Notes: a model not told the origin generated them from the sequence alone. A DNA stretch of 64,000 bases from Microbacterium kunmingense (GCF_023155745.1 NZ_JAKNUS010000001.1:310001-374000), one strand, 5' to 3'. Positions 25,783 through 34,822 are shown, counted from the first letter of the stretch. Numbers and translations are program-made.

Positions 25783-26529
25783 GTGAGCACCTCAGCCCCC
25801 CGTATCCGCCGTCCGCGCCGGCTCCTGGCCGTCGCGGCCGCCGGCGCTCTCGCCGTGGCGCTGTCCGGGTGCGCTCAGGTCGTCGATGCGTTCAACCAGT
25901 TCCAGCAATCCACGGGCGCACCGGCCGCGGCGGCGACTCCGACGCCCCTGGCGTCGCCGTCGATGGATTTCGACTCCCAGTTCACCTATGACGGGTCGGT
26001 GGCGCTGTCCACCGAGGTCGCCGACCAGCTCGAGGTGCGCCTGGACGTGTGGGCGGCCGACCCGAAGCGGACGCAGGAGTGGACCCCCACCCGCATGAAG
26101 ACCCTCGGCTTCGCCGTGAACGTCCACGACTACCGGGTGGACGAGAAGGCGGTGCTCACCGACAAGCGCCGGGTCTACCTCTCCTCGGTCTCGGTGACCT
26201 CGCAGACCGCGCAGACCAGCGGCCAGGTGCAGAGCCCCTTCCAGTTCAGCGCCGATCCGCGCACGCTCGTGCCCACCGACACGCTGCGCTCGGACCGCGG
26301 GCTGCTGCTGAACAGCTTCCAGGGCGGCCTTCTCGTCCCCGAGACCACGATCAGCCAGCTGCCCGGCGACACCTACGGGATCACCCTCGAATTCGCCCTG
26401 ACGGTGTGGGTCGAGGGCAACGCCAACGACGAGAACTCCTTCCAGCAGCAGACGGTCTACCAGTACCTGCCCGTGGCCATCTATCCCGACGGCTCGGCCG
26501 CGGTGGCGGGTCCCCCCACCCAGCCTTGA
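25783..26529 (+). CDS. Secreted lipoprotein, divergent paralogue
   Basis: 248 residues from GTG at 25783 (CAGGAG 8 nt upstream). The signal peptide ends in the lipobox LSGC (GALAVALSGCAQVV). The mature protein has a pattern parallel to the minus-strand lipoprotein: a Trp near the start of the conserved part (EWTPTRMKTLGFAVNV), RRVYLSSVSV, and a C-terminal LEFALTVWVEGN...NSFQQQTVYQ...VAI. Both probably derive from one ancestor. It precedes the GT2 synthase by 124 nt, so a role in envelope glycan assembly is possible but unproven. Confidence 0.72.
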   Translation: MSTSAPRIRRPRRLLAVAAAGALAVALSGCAQVVDAFNQFQQSTGAPAAAATPTPLASPSMDFDSQFTYDGSVALSTEVADQLEVRLDVWAADPKRTQEWTPTRMKTLGFAVNVHDYRVDEKAVLTDKRRVYLSSVSVTSQTAQTSGQVQSPFQFSADPRTLVPTDTLRSDRGLLLNSFQGGLLVPETTISQLPGDTYGITLEFALTVWVEGNANDENSFQQQTVYQYLPVAIYPDGSAAVAGPPTQP

Positions 26530-26653
26530 GGCAACCTTGCGGGGGGCTTCACGAGACCTCGGGTCCGCGTCGCGGTCGGGCGGGCAGGGTGGTCTCAGCG
26601 GCAGGAAGCCACCCGGCAGAAGCAGGCCGCTCTGAACGACACAGGATGTCACG

Positions 26654-28132
26654 ATGACCGACCAGAACACCCCCGTCGCCTTCCCCCGCACCGCTCCCAT
26701 GTCACCGGCGCCGCGCCCGCCCGCCGACCTGCCGGCCGAGCCCGGGTTCGCCGACGACTTCTCCTCGGTCCTGGAGAACCTCACCGGTCACCGCTCCACG
26801 ATCGGATGCATCATCCCCGCCTACAACGAGGAGGAGTCGATCGCCGGGGTGATCGAGTCGCTCCTCAGCCAGACCCGGGTGCCCGATGTCATCCACGTCG
26901 TGGTCAACAACTCCTCCGACGCCACGGTGAAGGTGGCCTCCGAGTTCGCCGGTCCCCACCAGATCACCAACGACCTGGGTGAGCAGTTCACCGAGGTCTT
27001 CGTGCACGACATCGGCAAGAACCCCGACAAGAAGGTCGGGGCCCTCAACTACGGCTACTCGCTCGTCGAGGGCTACGACTACCTGCTGGGCGTGGACGGC
27101 GACACGATGGCCGACCCCAAGGCGGTGGAGCTCCTCGAGACCGAGGCGGTCTCGGACTCGCGCATCGGCGGCATCTCGGCGATCTACTCCATCGACGACC
27201 GCCCCATCAAGGGACTCGTCGGCAAGTTCCTCATCGCCGGTCAGCGCACGCAGTTCGCCGCGTTCAACCTCCAGAACCTGCTGCGCGGCCGCAACATGGC
27301 GGTGCTGGGCGGGCAGTTCTCGATCTTCTCCACCAACGCCCTCCGCGACGTGATGCGCCAGAACCACCAGTCCACCCCCTGGGTCCGCGACAGCGAGGTG
27401 GAGGACTCGCTGCTGTCGCTGCAGATCAAGAGCGCCGGCTACCTCACCAAGATCAGCCCCTACGCCCGCGCGGATGTCGGCGGCATGACCACGCTGAAGG
27501 GCTACGACGCCCAGCAGGTGAAGTGGACGTATGGCGCGATCGAGCTGATGTGGCCGGGGCAGCGCGGCGACACCAAGGGCCAGCCGTTCCACCCGAACCT
27601 GCGCCTGCGGTGGTTCGAGAACTTCGGCATGCTGACGAACCTGTTCGTGCGCGTCGCCTTCCTCATCCTCCTTGCCGGCTCGCTGTCGATCGGGGCGTTC
27701 ATCTTCTCGCCGTGGTGGCTGATCCCGCCGGTCGTGGCGACCCTGCTGAACCTGCGGATCGCCCGCACCATGAAGAGCCACAACTCCCGCGACCTGCTCT
27801 TCGCCGGTCTGGTCTTCCCCGCCGAGATCTTCATGTGGATCCGCCTCAGCCACTTCCTGCGGTCGTGGACGCGCTTCCTCTCCCGCAAGAAGGTCGACAA
27901 CTGGGCCATGCAGGCCAAGGCCGAGAAGGGCGGCGGCAGTGCCCACTGGCTGCCGCTGCTGCTGCTGGTCGCGGTGCTCGTGGCGATGGCCGTGATCTGG
28001 ACCATGCTCGGTCCGATGGTGCAGTCCACCATCCTGTGGATCGGCTGGCCGATCGTCGGTGTCGTCACCGTGCTGCAGACCCTGCTGATGTTCTTCAAGC
28101 TCATCCGCCGGTACCAGGGATACAAGGTCTGA
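26654..28132 (+). CDS. Processive family 2 glycosyltransferase (BcsA/HAS-like)
   Basis: 492 residues. A cytosolic GT2 domain has IIPAYNEEES at about 54-63, the metal-binding D148-G-D150 in LLGVDGDT, the acceptor-base segment SEVEDSLL near 255 and QQVKW near 293, the counterpart of the processive Q-x-x-R-W motif with Lys for Arg. Four or five helices follow (about 335-475). There is no PilZ domain. It should polymerise and export a polysaccharide from UDP-sugars. Its neighbourhood (GH6 hydrolase, acyltransferase, kinase) resembles cellulose or beta-glucan loci, so a beta-linked polymer is my best guess. Confidence 0.85.
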   Translation: MTDQNTPVAFPRTAPMSPAPRPPADLPAEPGFADDFSSVLENLTGHRSTIGCIIPAYNEEESIAGVIESLLSQTRVPDVIHVVVNNSSDATVKVASEFAGPHQITNDLGEQFTEVFVHDIGKNPDKKVGALNYGYSLVEGYDYLLGVDGDTMADPKAVELLETEAVSDSRIGGISAIYSIDDRPIKGLVGKFLIAGQRTQFAAFNLQNLLRGRNMAVLGGQFSIFSTNALRDVMRQNHQSTPWVRDSEVEDSLLSLQIKSAGYLTKISPYARADVGGMTTLKGYDAQQVKWTYGAIELMWPGQRGDTKGQPFHPNLRLRWFENFGMLTNLFVRVAFLILLAGSLSIGAFIFSPWWLIPPVVATLLNLRIARTMKSHNSRDLLFAGLVFPAEIFMWIRLSHFLRSWTRFLSRKKVDNWAMQAKAEKGGGSAHWLPLLLLVAVLVAMAVIWTMLGPMVQSTILWIGWPIVGVVTVLQTLLMFFKLIRRYQGYKV

Positions 28133-28254
28133 CGTCGAGAGACCGTGACGGCGACGCAGGACGGGAGATGTGTAGCATGACCGTGGACAGCGCTTCCGCT
28201 AGGCAGACCGCCGTGGCTGCTCCGCTTCTCCTCGACCACTGGGAGCATCCACCG

Positions 28255-29337
28255 ATGAGCGACCCTTCGATTGCCCTGCGAACGGCCGTCATCGTCGAAG
28301 ACGATCCCGACATCCGTCACCTCCTCGTCGAGGTGCTGGAGGCGGCGGGCTTCTCCACGGTGTCGGTCGGCAACGGCATCGACGGCGTCCGCGCCGTGGT
28401 GTCCTACCAGCCGCTCATCACCACGCTCGATGTGAACATGCCCGGCATCGACGGCTTCGAGGCGGCACGGCGCATCCGCGCGCAGTCGGACACCTACATC
28501 ATCATGCTCACGGGCCTGGAGGACGAGGCCGACGTGGTCCTGGGCCTGGGAGCGGGCGCCGACGAGTACATCGTCAAGCCGTTCCGGCCCCGCGAGCTCC
28601 GCGCGCGGATCGATGCCCTCTTGCGTCGCCCTCGCACCCAGCAGACGGCGCCCGCGCCCCGACAGGACAGCGTCGGGCCCTCGTTCCCCGGCGCCCGTCC
28701 GATCGCCCAGCGCCCGTACGAGCCGCAGGCGCCGGCGCCCTACCCGTACCCCTACGAGGGCATGCCCGGGATGCCGCAGATGCCGTCGGGGCCGGCGATG
28801 CCCTTCCCGGGGTACGCCGGCGAGCAGCCGGGGCACCCGGGCCCCGCGGCCGCGCCCACCGGGCCCGGAACCCCGCTCGAGCCGATCATCATGGCCGCGC
28901 AGTCCGCCTCGCAGGCCGCCGCCGAGCCCACGGCCGACCCGAACGCCGGCACCGATCTCGTGCCCGCCGACCAGAGCCCTCGCGAGCTCGTCGGCGCCCA
29001 GGTGCTCTCCCACCGCGATCTCCAGCTCGACCCCGACACGCGCATCGTGATGGTGGCCGGCGACACCCTCGATCTCACCCGCACCGAGTTCGACCTGCTG
29101 GCGACCCTCATGGAGTCCAAGCGTCGGGTGCGCAGCAAGGCCGACCTGACGCTGGTGCTGCGCGGTGAGTCCTACGTCACCTCGTACTTCGTGGGCGAAG
29201 CCGACAAGCGCGCCATCGAGGCCCACATGACCAACCTGCGGCGCAAGCTCGGCGACAACCCCACGAACCCCCGCTACATCGAGACCGTGCGGGGCGTGGG
29301 GTACCGGCTGACCTCCGAGCTCGTCACCGGCGCCTGA
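28255..29337 (+). CDS. OmpR-type response regulator with long Pro-rich linker
   Basis: 360 residues from ATG 28255 (GGGAG 9 nt upstream); an in-frame ATG at 28177 would add 26 residues and is possible. Receiver domain 9-118 with E15/D16/D17, phosphoacceptor D59 (TLDVNMPG) and K108 (YIVKPF). A winged-helix DNA-binding domain occupies about 275-355 (LDLTRTEFDLLATLM, MTNLRRKLGD, ETVRGVGYRL). Between them lie about 150 residues rich in Pro, Gly, Met and Ala, far longer than usual linkers. It lies 122 nt after the GT2 gene and probably partners the kinase at 22031. Confidence 0.9.
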   Translation: MSDPSIALRTAVIVEDDPDIRHLLVEVLEAAGFSTVSVGNGIDGVRAVVSYQPLITTLDVNMPGIDGFEAARRIRAQSDTYIIMLTGLEDEADVVLGLGAGADEYIVKPFRPRELRARIDALLRRPRTQQTAPAPRQDSVGPSFPGARPIAQRPYEPQAPAPYPYPYEGMPGMPQMPSGPAMPFPGYAGEQPGHPGPAAAPTGPGTPLEPIIMAAQSASQAAAEPTADPNAGTDLVPADQSPRELVGAQVLSHRDLQLDPDTRIVMVAGDTLDLTRTEFDLLATLMESKRRVRSKADLTLVLRGESYVTSYFVGEADKRAIEAHMTNLRRKLGDNPTNPRYIETVRGVGYRLTSELVTGA

Positions 29338-29356
29338 CCCGGCAGGCCCGCGCCGC

Positions 29357-30382
29357 TCAGTCGACGTCGCGGGTCAGCTCGACGGCGGCCTTCGGCCACC
29401 AGACGCCGGCGGCGGGGCCGCCGTTGCACTCGCCGTCGGACTCGCCCGGCGGCTTGATCCAGAGGTTCGTGTCGACCACGTCGTCGGCGAGGGTGCCACC
29501 GGGTTCGCCGATGAGACGGCCGCGCGGGTTGCACCACTCGCCGTTGGACCCGGCGCCGCTGCGCGAGGTGTCGACGACGGCCTTCGCCCCGCCGAGGAGG
29601 TTCGACAGCACACGGGCGTAGGCGAACTCCTCGCTGGCATGGTTGTAGTTGGAGACGTTGGTGGCGAACCCGCGGATGCTGCCGGCGCGGTCGAGCTGCG
29701 AGATGAGGCGTGCCATCTCCTCCGCCGGAAGCCACGTCGAATGTCCCCCGTCGACGTAGATCCACGTGTTCGGACCGGCAAGACGATCGATCGCCCCGCG
29801 CAGCTGTGCGACCCGCTCGGCGACGTTGCCGCACTCGGGAGCGAGGGCGAGACTGTCCGGCTCGAGGATGACGATCTTCTGGAGGTCGCCCGCCGCGCGC
29901 AGGCCCGCGGCGATCTCCTCGGTCCAGGTGACGTAGTCGGGTTCGTCCAGACCTCCGGCGGAGAAGTTCCCGCAGTCGCGGCCGGGAAGCCCGTAGACGA
30001 CGACCGCGATCGAGGCGTCCTGCTCGCGCGCCTCCTCCGCGAGGTGGGTCATGCGCCCGAACACCTCGCCGATCGGGTCCTCCTCGGGGGTGAGCCAGTA
30101 GGCGGTGGGCTGAGCGGCGAGGTACTCCGTCGCGGCATACTCCTCGGTGCCGGGGGCCTCGGTCGCCAGGGCCTTGGCCGCCTTGGACTCGTCGGGCACG
30201 ACGATGGTGGTGCCGAGCGCGGGCGGGCGGGCGCTGAGCATCTGGAACCCCCAGGTGGCGATCCATCCGATCGCGGCGAGGATGGCCAGCAGCCCGGAGG
30301 CGGCCAGCACGACGAACGCGATGATGAGCCACCGCGGCATCCCGCGGCGGCGACGGCGCACGGGTGCGGGGGCGACGGCCAC
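29357..30382 (-). CDS. GH6-family glycoside hydrolase, membrane anchored
   Basis: 341 residues. One N-terminal helix (about 17-45) anchors the protein with its catalytic domain outside. GH6 hallmarks are VVYGLPGRDCGNFSAGG near 128 with the Arg-Asp-Cys motif, VILEPDSLA near 172, a YVDGGHSTW block near 208, NVSNYN near 242 and the C-terminal TNLWIKPPGESDGEC. GH6 enzymes cleave beta-1,4-glucan by inversion; GH6 genes accompany cellulose synthase-like genes in Streptomyces. Convergent with the response regulator, 19 nt apart. It may trim or release the polymer made by the GT2 protein. Confidence 0.88.
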   Translation of the reverse strand: MAVAPAPVRRRRRGMPRWLIIAFVVLAASGLLAILAAIGWIATWGFQMLSARPPALGTTIVVPDESKAAKALATEAPGTEEYAATEYLAAQPTAYWLTPEEDPIGEVFGRMTHLAEEAREQDASIAVVVYGLPGRDCGNFSAGGLDEPDYVTWTEEIAAGLRAAGDLQKIVILEPDSLALAPECGNVAERVAQLRGAIDRLAGPNTWIYVDGGHSTWLPAEEMARLISQLDRAGSIRGFATNVSNYNHASEEFAYARVLSNLLGGAKAVVDTSRSGAGSNGEWCNPRGRLIGEPGGTLADDVVDTNLWIKPPGESDGECNGGPAAGVWWPKAAVELTRDVD

Positions 30383-30392
30383 GAGAGTGATG

Positions 30393-30956
30393 CTATCGGC
30401 GCGCGCGTCCGCGCCGGAGGACGGCGGCGACGGCGAGCGCGATCCCGGCCAGCAGCAGCGCGCCGCCGCCGACGAACAGGCCGATGAGCGATCCAGTCTC
30501 CATCCCGGTGATCGGCAGCGGCCCGTCGGGTGAGGTGACCGTCACCGCGGCGGTGCTCCCCGCCGACGTCGAGGAGACCGCGGCGATGTTGTAGGTGCCC
30601 GAGGCGTTCTGGGGCAGCGTGATGCGCACCGGGGCGACGGAGCCGTCCTCGGCCGAGGTCGTCGTGCCGCTGGCGGTGGTGATGGCGAAGCGCACCATGC
30701 CGATGTCGGCGCCCGCCCCGTTCTCGCCGGTGACGGTGATGGTGACCTGCTCCGAGCTGGAGAACGTCGCCGGTGCGCACTGGAAGTCGAAGCCGCCCCC
30801 GGGCGCGACGGTTGCGGGGCTGGTCGTGCACGATCCGGAGGGGGGATAGATCGAAGAGGCGTCGACGACGGATGCCGCGTGCGCGGCCCCCGGCACTCCG
30901 ATCGCCGCCAGCGCCACGAGGGCGATGAGCGCGACGCGGGGGGAGCGGCGGGACAC
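30393..30956 (-). CDS. LPxTG-anchored surface protein
   Basis: 187 residues. Signal peptide 1-28 (ending AAHAA), a beta-rich extracellular region of about 115 residues (FSSSEQVTITVTGENGAG, Ser/Thr rich), then LPITG at 147-151, a hydrophobic helix and the RRGRARR tail: the full sortase sorting signal. No sortase gene is in view. It lies 10 nt upstream of the GH6 start on the same strand and 9 nt after the DUF4012 gene, so the three are likely one operon. Confidence 0.85.
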   Translation of the reverse strand: MSRRSPRVALIALVALAAIGVPGAAHAASVVDASSIYPPSGSCTTSPATVAPGGGFDFQCAPATFSSSEQVTITVTGENGAGADIGMVRFAITTASGTTTSAEDGSVAPVRITLPQNASGTYNIAAVSSTSAGSTAAVTVTSPDGPLPITGMETGSLIGLFVGGGALLLAGIALAVAAVLRRGRARR

Positions 30957-30965
30957 GCCTCGAGT

Positions 30966-32768
30966 CTAAGCGGGCTCGCAGACCGCGACGAGGTCGGGAG
31001 GGGAAACGAGGGTGGGGGTTGACACGAGCTCCAGCTGGGGGGCAGAGCCCTCGGGTGCGGTGACGGAGACCGTCGCCGTCGCCGAGGCCCCGGGGGCCAC
31101 GTCGACGGCGAAGCTCAGCACCCGGCGCCCGTCGTGGGTGCCGCCGCCGAATCCGACGTCGCCGGTGATCGTGGCATCCTGCAGCTCGAATCCTTCGGGC
31201 AGATACACGTACCCGACGGTCCGGGCGATGCCGGGGGCGACGTCGAAGGCGCCGCCGCCGGTGATGTAGCGGGGGAGCGCCGTGGCGGCATCGGCGGGGG
31301 CGTTGTTGGTCAGGGTGACCGTGAGCGTCGCGGTCCCCGACGCCGTCGGAGACGCCGGTGAGCCGCCTCTCACGCAGGCATCCCACGTCAGGGTGGGCGT
31401 GGCGGTGACGTAGTAGTCCATCTTCGAGCCCGTGCCGTCGTTGAGGTACACCCCGAAGCGGGCGACGTCGCCGTCGGTCTCGGGCAGGGGGCCTGCGAGG
31501 GTCGTGCCGGCGAGGAGGGCCTGCTCGTCTTCGCGCGCGCTCCACAGCAGCAGTCGTCGCTCGTCCCCCGCCCGCGTCAAGGCGTCCACCAGCGCCGCCG
31601 GATCGGTGCCGCCGGCGGTCAGCGCGCTGAACACCGATGCCGCCGCGGCCGCGAAGAACGCGTCCTGATCGGCAGGGTCTTCGTAGCGGAAGTAGACCTC
31701 GTTCAAGAGCAGGGGCACCGCGTTCTCGGCGGTGAGCACGTCTCCGGTGGGAAGGGTCACCGGCCCCGTCGCGCCGAGGAGGTAGGAGAGGGCGACGGGG
31801 TCGATGGCGATGACCCCGTCGACCTGTTCGCCCCCGCGCTCGCGCGCCCACATCTCGCGGGCGAGGGCGCCGGAGACGGCGAAGTCGGGGATCTGCGTGA
31901 CATTCTGGATGAAGCGGCCGGGGCGGGCGGAGAAGATGCCCTCGACGTCTGCGCCGAGGGGCAGGACGGATTCGTCGTAGCGCGGGAAATCCGATGACGA
32001 TGCCTGCTCCGCCAGCGAGATCGCGCCGCCGTCCGTGCGCACGAGGGCGGTCGCGCCGGGGATGCCGCCGAGCGAGCGCCACTCGGCGTTGTTCTGGAAG
32101 AGCACGAGGTAGGAGCGCGGCCCGTCGGCGCCGAGCATCGCCGGGAGCAGGGTGGCCGCGCGGGTGAGTGCACCGGTGGCGGTCTCGGTCTCGTCGAGGA
32201 GGGCGCCGACCTCGTCGACGGCGTCGCGGAGCGGGCGCACGAGCGGTGCGCGGTCGATCCCGGCCACCGCCTCGGCGGCGCCGCCGATCGATGTGGCGCC
32301 GGTCGCCGCCGCCTCCCGGATCTCGGTGAACGGTGCGAGGTCGATCCTGCCGTCCTTCGGACGCAGGGCCGCCAGATCGAACCCGCTCGCGACGTCGGCA
32401 AGGGGTGCGAGGGCGGACCCTGCGACATCATCGACGGCGGCGGCCACGGTCGACACCGCCGAGAGCTGAGGGCCCACCCAGGGGAGGGCTTCGGCGATCC
32501 GCCACAGCGGATCGGAGGTCAAGGCGCGAGCGGCGGAGGTGTCGGCGGCGACGTCGGCGATGGCCGCCGATGCCAGGGCGGGGTCGGTGAGATCGTCGCG
32601 CACAGCCGCGGCCGTCGCCTGGGCGTCGGTGAGGTGCTGGTACGCGAGGAACCCGCGCACCCCGACCCACCCGGCGAGGAAGACCAGGGTGACGAGGAAG
32701 GCGGCGAGAACCCAGGCGAAGACGACGCCGGCCTGGCGCAGGGCGCGGGGGTTGGCCGATTCGCTCAC
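30966..32768 (-). CDS. DUF4012 domain protein
   Basis: 600 residues. One N-terminal helix (about 15-42), then a large extracellular domain. The segment SYLVLFQNNAEWRSLGG (about 215-231) followed by PGATALV is the DUF4012 signature; VDGVIAIDPVALSYLLGATG near 310 resembles the LytR-like D-P-V-A-L motif of the same family. DUF4012 genes often sit in actinobacterial exopolysaccharide clusters, but no activity is known. First gene of the minus-strand trio with the LPxTG protein and GH6 hydrolase. Confidence 0.82.
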   Translation of the reverse strand: MSESANPRALRQAGVVFAWVLAAFLVTLVFLAGWVGVRGFLAYQHLTDAQATAAAVRDDLTDPALASAAIADVAADTSAARALTSDPLWRIAEALPWVGPQLSAVSTVAAAVDDVAGSALAPLADVASGFDLAALRPKDGRIDLAPFTEIREAAATGATSIGGAAEAVAGIDRAPLVRPLRDAVDEVGALLDETETATGALTRAATLLPAMLGADGPRSYLVLFQNNAEWRSLGGIPGATALVRTDGGAISLAEQASSSDFPRYDESVLPLGADVEGIFSARPGRFIQNVTQIPDFAVSGALAREMWARERGGEQVDGVIAIDPVALSYLLGATGPVTLPTGDVLTAENAVPLLLNEVYFRYEDPADQDAFFAAAAASVFSALTAGGTDPAALVDALTRAGDERRLLLWSAREDEQALLAGTTLAGPLPETDGDVARFGVYLNDGTGSKMDYYVTATPTLTWDACVRGGSPASPTASGTATLTVTLTNNAPADAATALPRYITGGGAFDVAPGIARTVGYVYLPEGFELQDATITGDVGFGGGTHDGRRVLSFAVDVAPGASATATVSVTAPEGSAPQLELVSTPTLVSPPDLVAVCEPA

Positions 32769-32873
32769 CCGATCACCCTAAGCGCTCGCACGCGAGCGCA
32801 CCGGAACGCGACGGAGTATGCTCGCACCATTCATCGCGCGGCAGGGTCGCGGCGCCGGACCCGGAGGGACCGC

Positions 32874-33311
32874 GTGACCGCACATCCGACGACGCCCGCT
32901 CGCAACGGCGCATCGCACCTCGCAGCGATCGTGCTGCTCTGCGGGTACGGCCTCGCCCTCGTCCTCATCGCGTTCTGGCCGACCCCGGTCGACCAGGGCG
33001 CCGGGCCGCTGCTGCGCACCATCACCCGTGCGTTTCCCTGGCTGACCTACGACGTGATCGAATTCACCGCCAACATCCTGCTCTTCGTGCCCCTCGGCGC
33101 GCTGCTGGCGGTGATCCTCCGCGCCGAGCGACCGCTGGTGCTTCCGGTCATCCTCGCCACCACGCTCCTCGTCGAGGGAGGGCAGCTGCTCCTCCCCGAG
33201 CGCACCGCCACCCTCCGCGACGTCGTGGCCAACACCCTCGGTGGCCTGATGGGCTGGGGGATCGTGGAGCTTCGGCGCCGCCGCCGACCTATGCCTCCGC
33301 ATGGATCGTGA
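32874..33311 (+). CDS. VanZ-like membrane protein
   Basis: 145 residues from GTG at 32874 with GGAGGG 6 nt upstream. Four helices: GLALVLIAFWP, the conserved DVIEFTANILLFVPLGALL block, VLPVILATTLLVEGGQLLLPERTATLRDVVANTLGGLMGWGI (quoted in part: ATTLLVEGGQL, DVVANTLGG). This is the VanZ/teicoplanin-resistance-like fold, whose cellular function is mostly unknown. TATGCT at 32817-32822 is a candidate -10. Divergent from the DUF4012 gene. Confidence 0.8.
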   Translation: MTAHPTTPARNGASHLAAIVLLCGYGLALVLIAFWPTPVDQGAGPLLRTITRAFPWLTYDVIEFTANILLFVPLGALLAVILRAERPLVLPVILATTLLVEGGQLLLPERTATLRDVVANTLGGLMGWGIVELRRRRRPMPPHGS

Positions 33312-33414
33312 ACATCTCGTTACAGCGGGCGATTCGATTGGCGGCGGCATCGGCTCGGGGAGCACAATGGCCGGGTCCGCGTCACCCGAAGTCGCGGGCG
33401 AAGTGAGGAGAGCC

Positions 33415-33717
33415 ATGTCCGACGTCGACGAGCCGCCGCAGCGGCGGCGCACCTCGGCCTCCGCAGACGCCCCCGCGGAGGCACCCGACGGAGCCACCGC
33501 GGTCTATCGGCGCAGGAAGCTCGGAGCGGTCAACGCCACTCCGAAGATCGTCGCCGAGTATCACGGCATGCGGGGGTGGGAGCCGGTGAAGGATCAGCGG
33601 CTCGACCCCGAGACCGCGCGCGCACTCCTCGCGCTCGGCGTCTCGCAGGTGCGCGTCCGACGCGCGTTCTCCACGGTCGAGGTCACGCTCCGCCGCTATC
33701 TCGGGTCGGCTTCGTGA
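33415..33717 (+). CDS. Small hypothetical protein
   Basis: 100 residues from ATG 33415 after GAGGAGAG; an upstream in-frame ATG at 33301 overlaps the VanZ gene end and lacks a ribosome binding site. The first 40 residues are polar and low complexity (PPQRRRTSASADAPAEAPDG). The rest is a compact basic region (VYRRRKLGAVNATPKIVAEYHGMRG, quoted in part) ending VEVTLRRYLGSAS. No family recognised. The stop overlaps the PPOX gene start by 4 nt, so the two are coupled. Confidence 0.6.
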   Translation: MSDVDEPPQRRRTSASADAPAEAPDGATAVYRRRKLGAVNATPKIVAEYHGMRGWEPVKDQRLDPETARALLALGVSQVRVRRAFSTVEVTLRRYLGSAS

Positions 33718-34097
33718 GCCTCACTCCCGAGGGTGCGCGGTTCGTGGCCGACCGGCACCTCGCCACGCTGTCGACGATCGGTCCGCGCGGTGACATCCAC
33801 GTCGTCGCCGTGGGCTTCACCCTCGTCGACGGCGTCGTCCGCGTGATCACCACCGACGGCACCCAGAAGGTCCGCAATGTCGAGCGTGACGGGCGCGCCA
33901 CGGTCGCCCAGGTCGAGGGACCGCGATGGCTGAGCATCGCCGGCTCTGCGCACATCGAACGCGACGCGGAGGCGGTGCGCCTCGCCGAGCGTCTCTACGC
34001 CGAGCGCTACCGGCCGCCCCGGGAGAATCCCCGACGCGTGGTCATCCGGATCCAGGCCGACGTCTTCCTCGCCTCGTCGGGACTGCTCTCGCGCTGA
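33714..34097 (+). CDS. PPOX-fold, probable F420- or FMN-binding protein
   Basis: 127 residues, GTG start overlapping the preceding stop (GTGA). The pattern LATLSTIGPRGDIHVVAVGF, then KVRNVERDGRATVAQVEGPRWLSIAG (quoted in pieces) and a C-terminal RVVIRIQADVF matches the pyridoxamine-5'-phosphate-oxidase-like split-barrel family, in which actinobacterial members often use F420. Cofactor and substrate cannot be told from sequence alone. Confidence 0.75.
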   Translation: MSLTPEGARFVADRHLATLSTIGPRGDIHVVAVGFTLVDGVVRVITTDGTQKVRNVERDGRATVAQVEGPRWLSIAGSAHIERDAEAVRLAERLYAERYRPPRENPRRVVIRIQADVFLASSGLLSR

Positions 34098-34180
34098 CCT
34101 GCACCGCGCGCTGCGCCTGCCCCTGGGCGGTGTCGGCGCACGGGAGTAGCCTGTGACCATCGGCCGGAGAGAGGACTCCC

Positions 34181-34459
34181 ATGGCCGAACGATGGAACCC
34201 GATCCTCGCCGCGGTCGAAGGCCCGACCGGAACGTGGCGCATGGTCGATCCGGCCGGCGATGAGTACGGAACGGTGGAGATTCGACGGGTGATGAACGGC
34301 GCAGACGTGCGGTACCGGGCGATGTATCGCGGCGAGATCCTGGGGTGGTCGACCACCCTGCGGCTGGCGTGCGAGCAGATCCACCGTGCGTACCTCCGCG
34401 CCCACGGTCCCGGCGGTGGGGCGATCGCCGACTGGGGTCGGCGCCCGGTGGCGCGATGA
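34181..34459 (+). CDS. Small conserved-type hypothetical protein
   Basis: 92 residues, ATG after GGAGAGAGGA. Arg/Trp-rich with the pattern MVDPAGDEYGTVEIRRV and a central YRGEILGWSTTLRLACEQIH; no known domain recognised. TAGCCT at 34147-34152 is a candidate -10 giving a short leader. Overlaps the next small gene by 4 nt (ATGA), so the two are translationally coupled. Confidence 0.6.
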   Translation: MAERWNPILAAVEGPTGTWRMVDPAGDEYGTVEIRRVMNGADVRYRAMYRGEILGWSTTLRLACEQIHRAYLRAHGPGGGAIADWGRRPVAR

Positions 34460-34692
34460 CCGCCCACGACGAGGTGGAGGACTTCGACGGTCTCGACGCC
34501 CTCGCCCAGCCGGCGTGTCCGGAGTGCGGCACGGCGCTCCACGACATCCGCGGCGGGTACCGCTGTCCGGCGTGTGCGCTGGTGTTCCTGCCCGACCTCT
34601 CCCCGCAGGGGGCAGCCCTCGCCCCGCAGGCGACGCAGGACGACGCTCAGCTGATGCGGCCGACGTCCACCGACACCTCAGCAGGCCGTTGA
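34456..34692 (+). CDS. Small zinc-ribbon protein
   Basis: 78 residues. Two CxxC pairs, CPECG near residue 22 and CPACA near 39, form a typical zinc ribbon; both halves are flanked by acidic (EVEDFDGLD) and polar tails. Such stand-alone ribbons act in nucleic-acid or protein contacts. The ATG overlaps the preceding stop. Function unknown. Confidence 0.65.
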   Translation: MTAHDEVEDFDGLDALAQPACPECGTALHDIRGGYRCPACALVFLPDLSPQGAALAPQATQDDAQLMRPTSTDTSAGR

Positions 34693-34822
34693 CGACGTCG
34701 CGGACGCCTTCGACAAGTGAGCCGGCGCCCGGCGTACAACACGCGCTGCGGCTTGGCAAGGCCCTCCCCGTCCATGCCGGTCGGCGTAGCGTCGAACGCA
34801 GCCGATCGAAAGGAGATCCATC

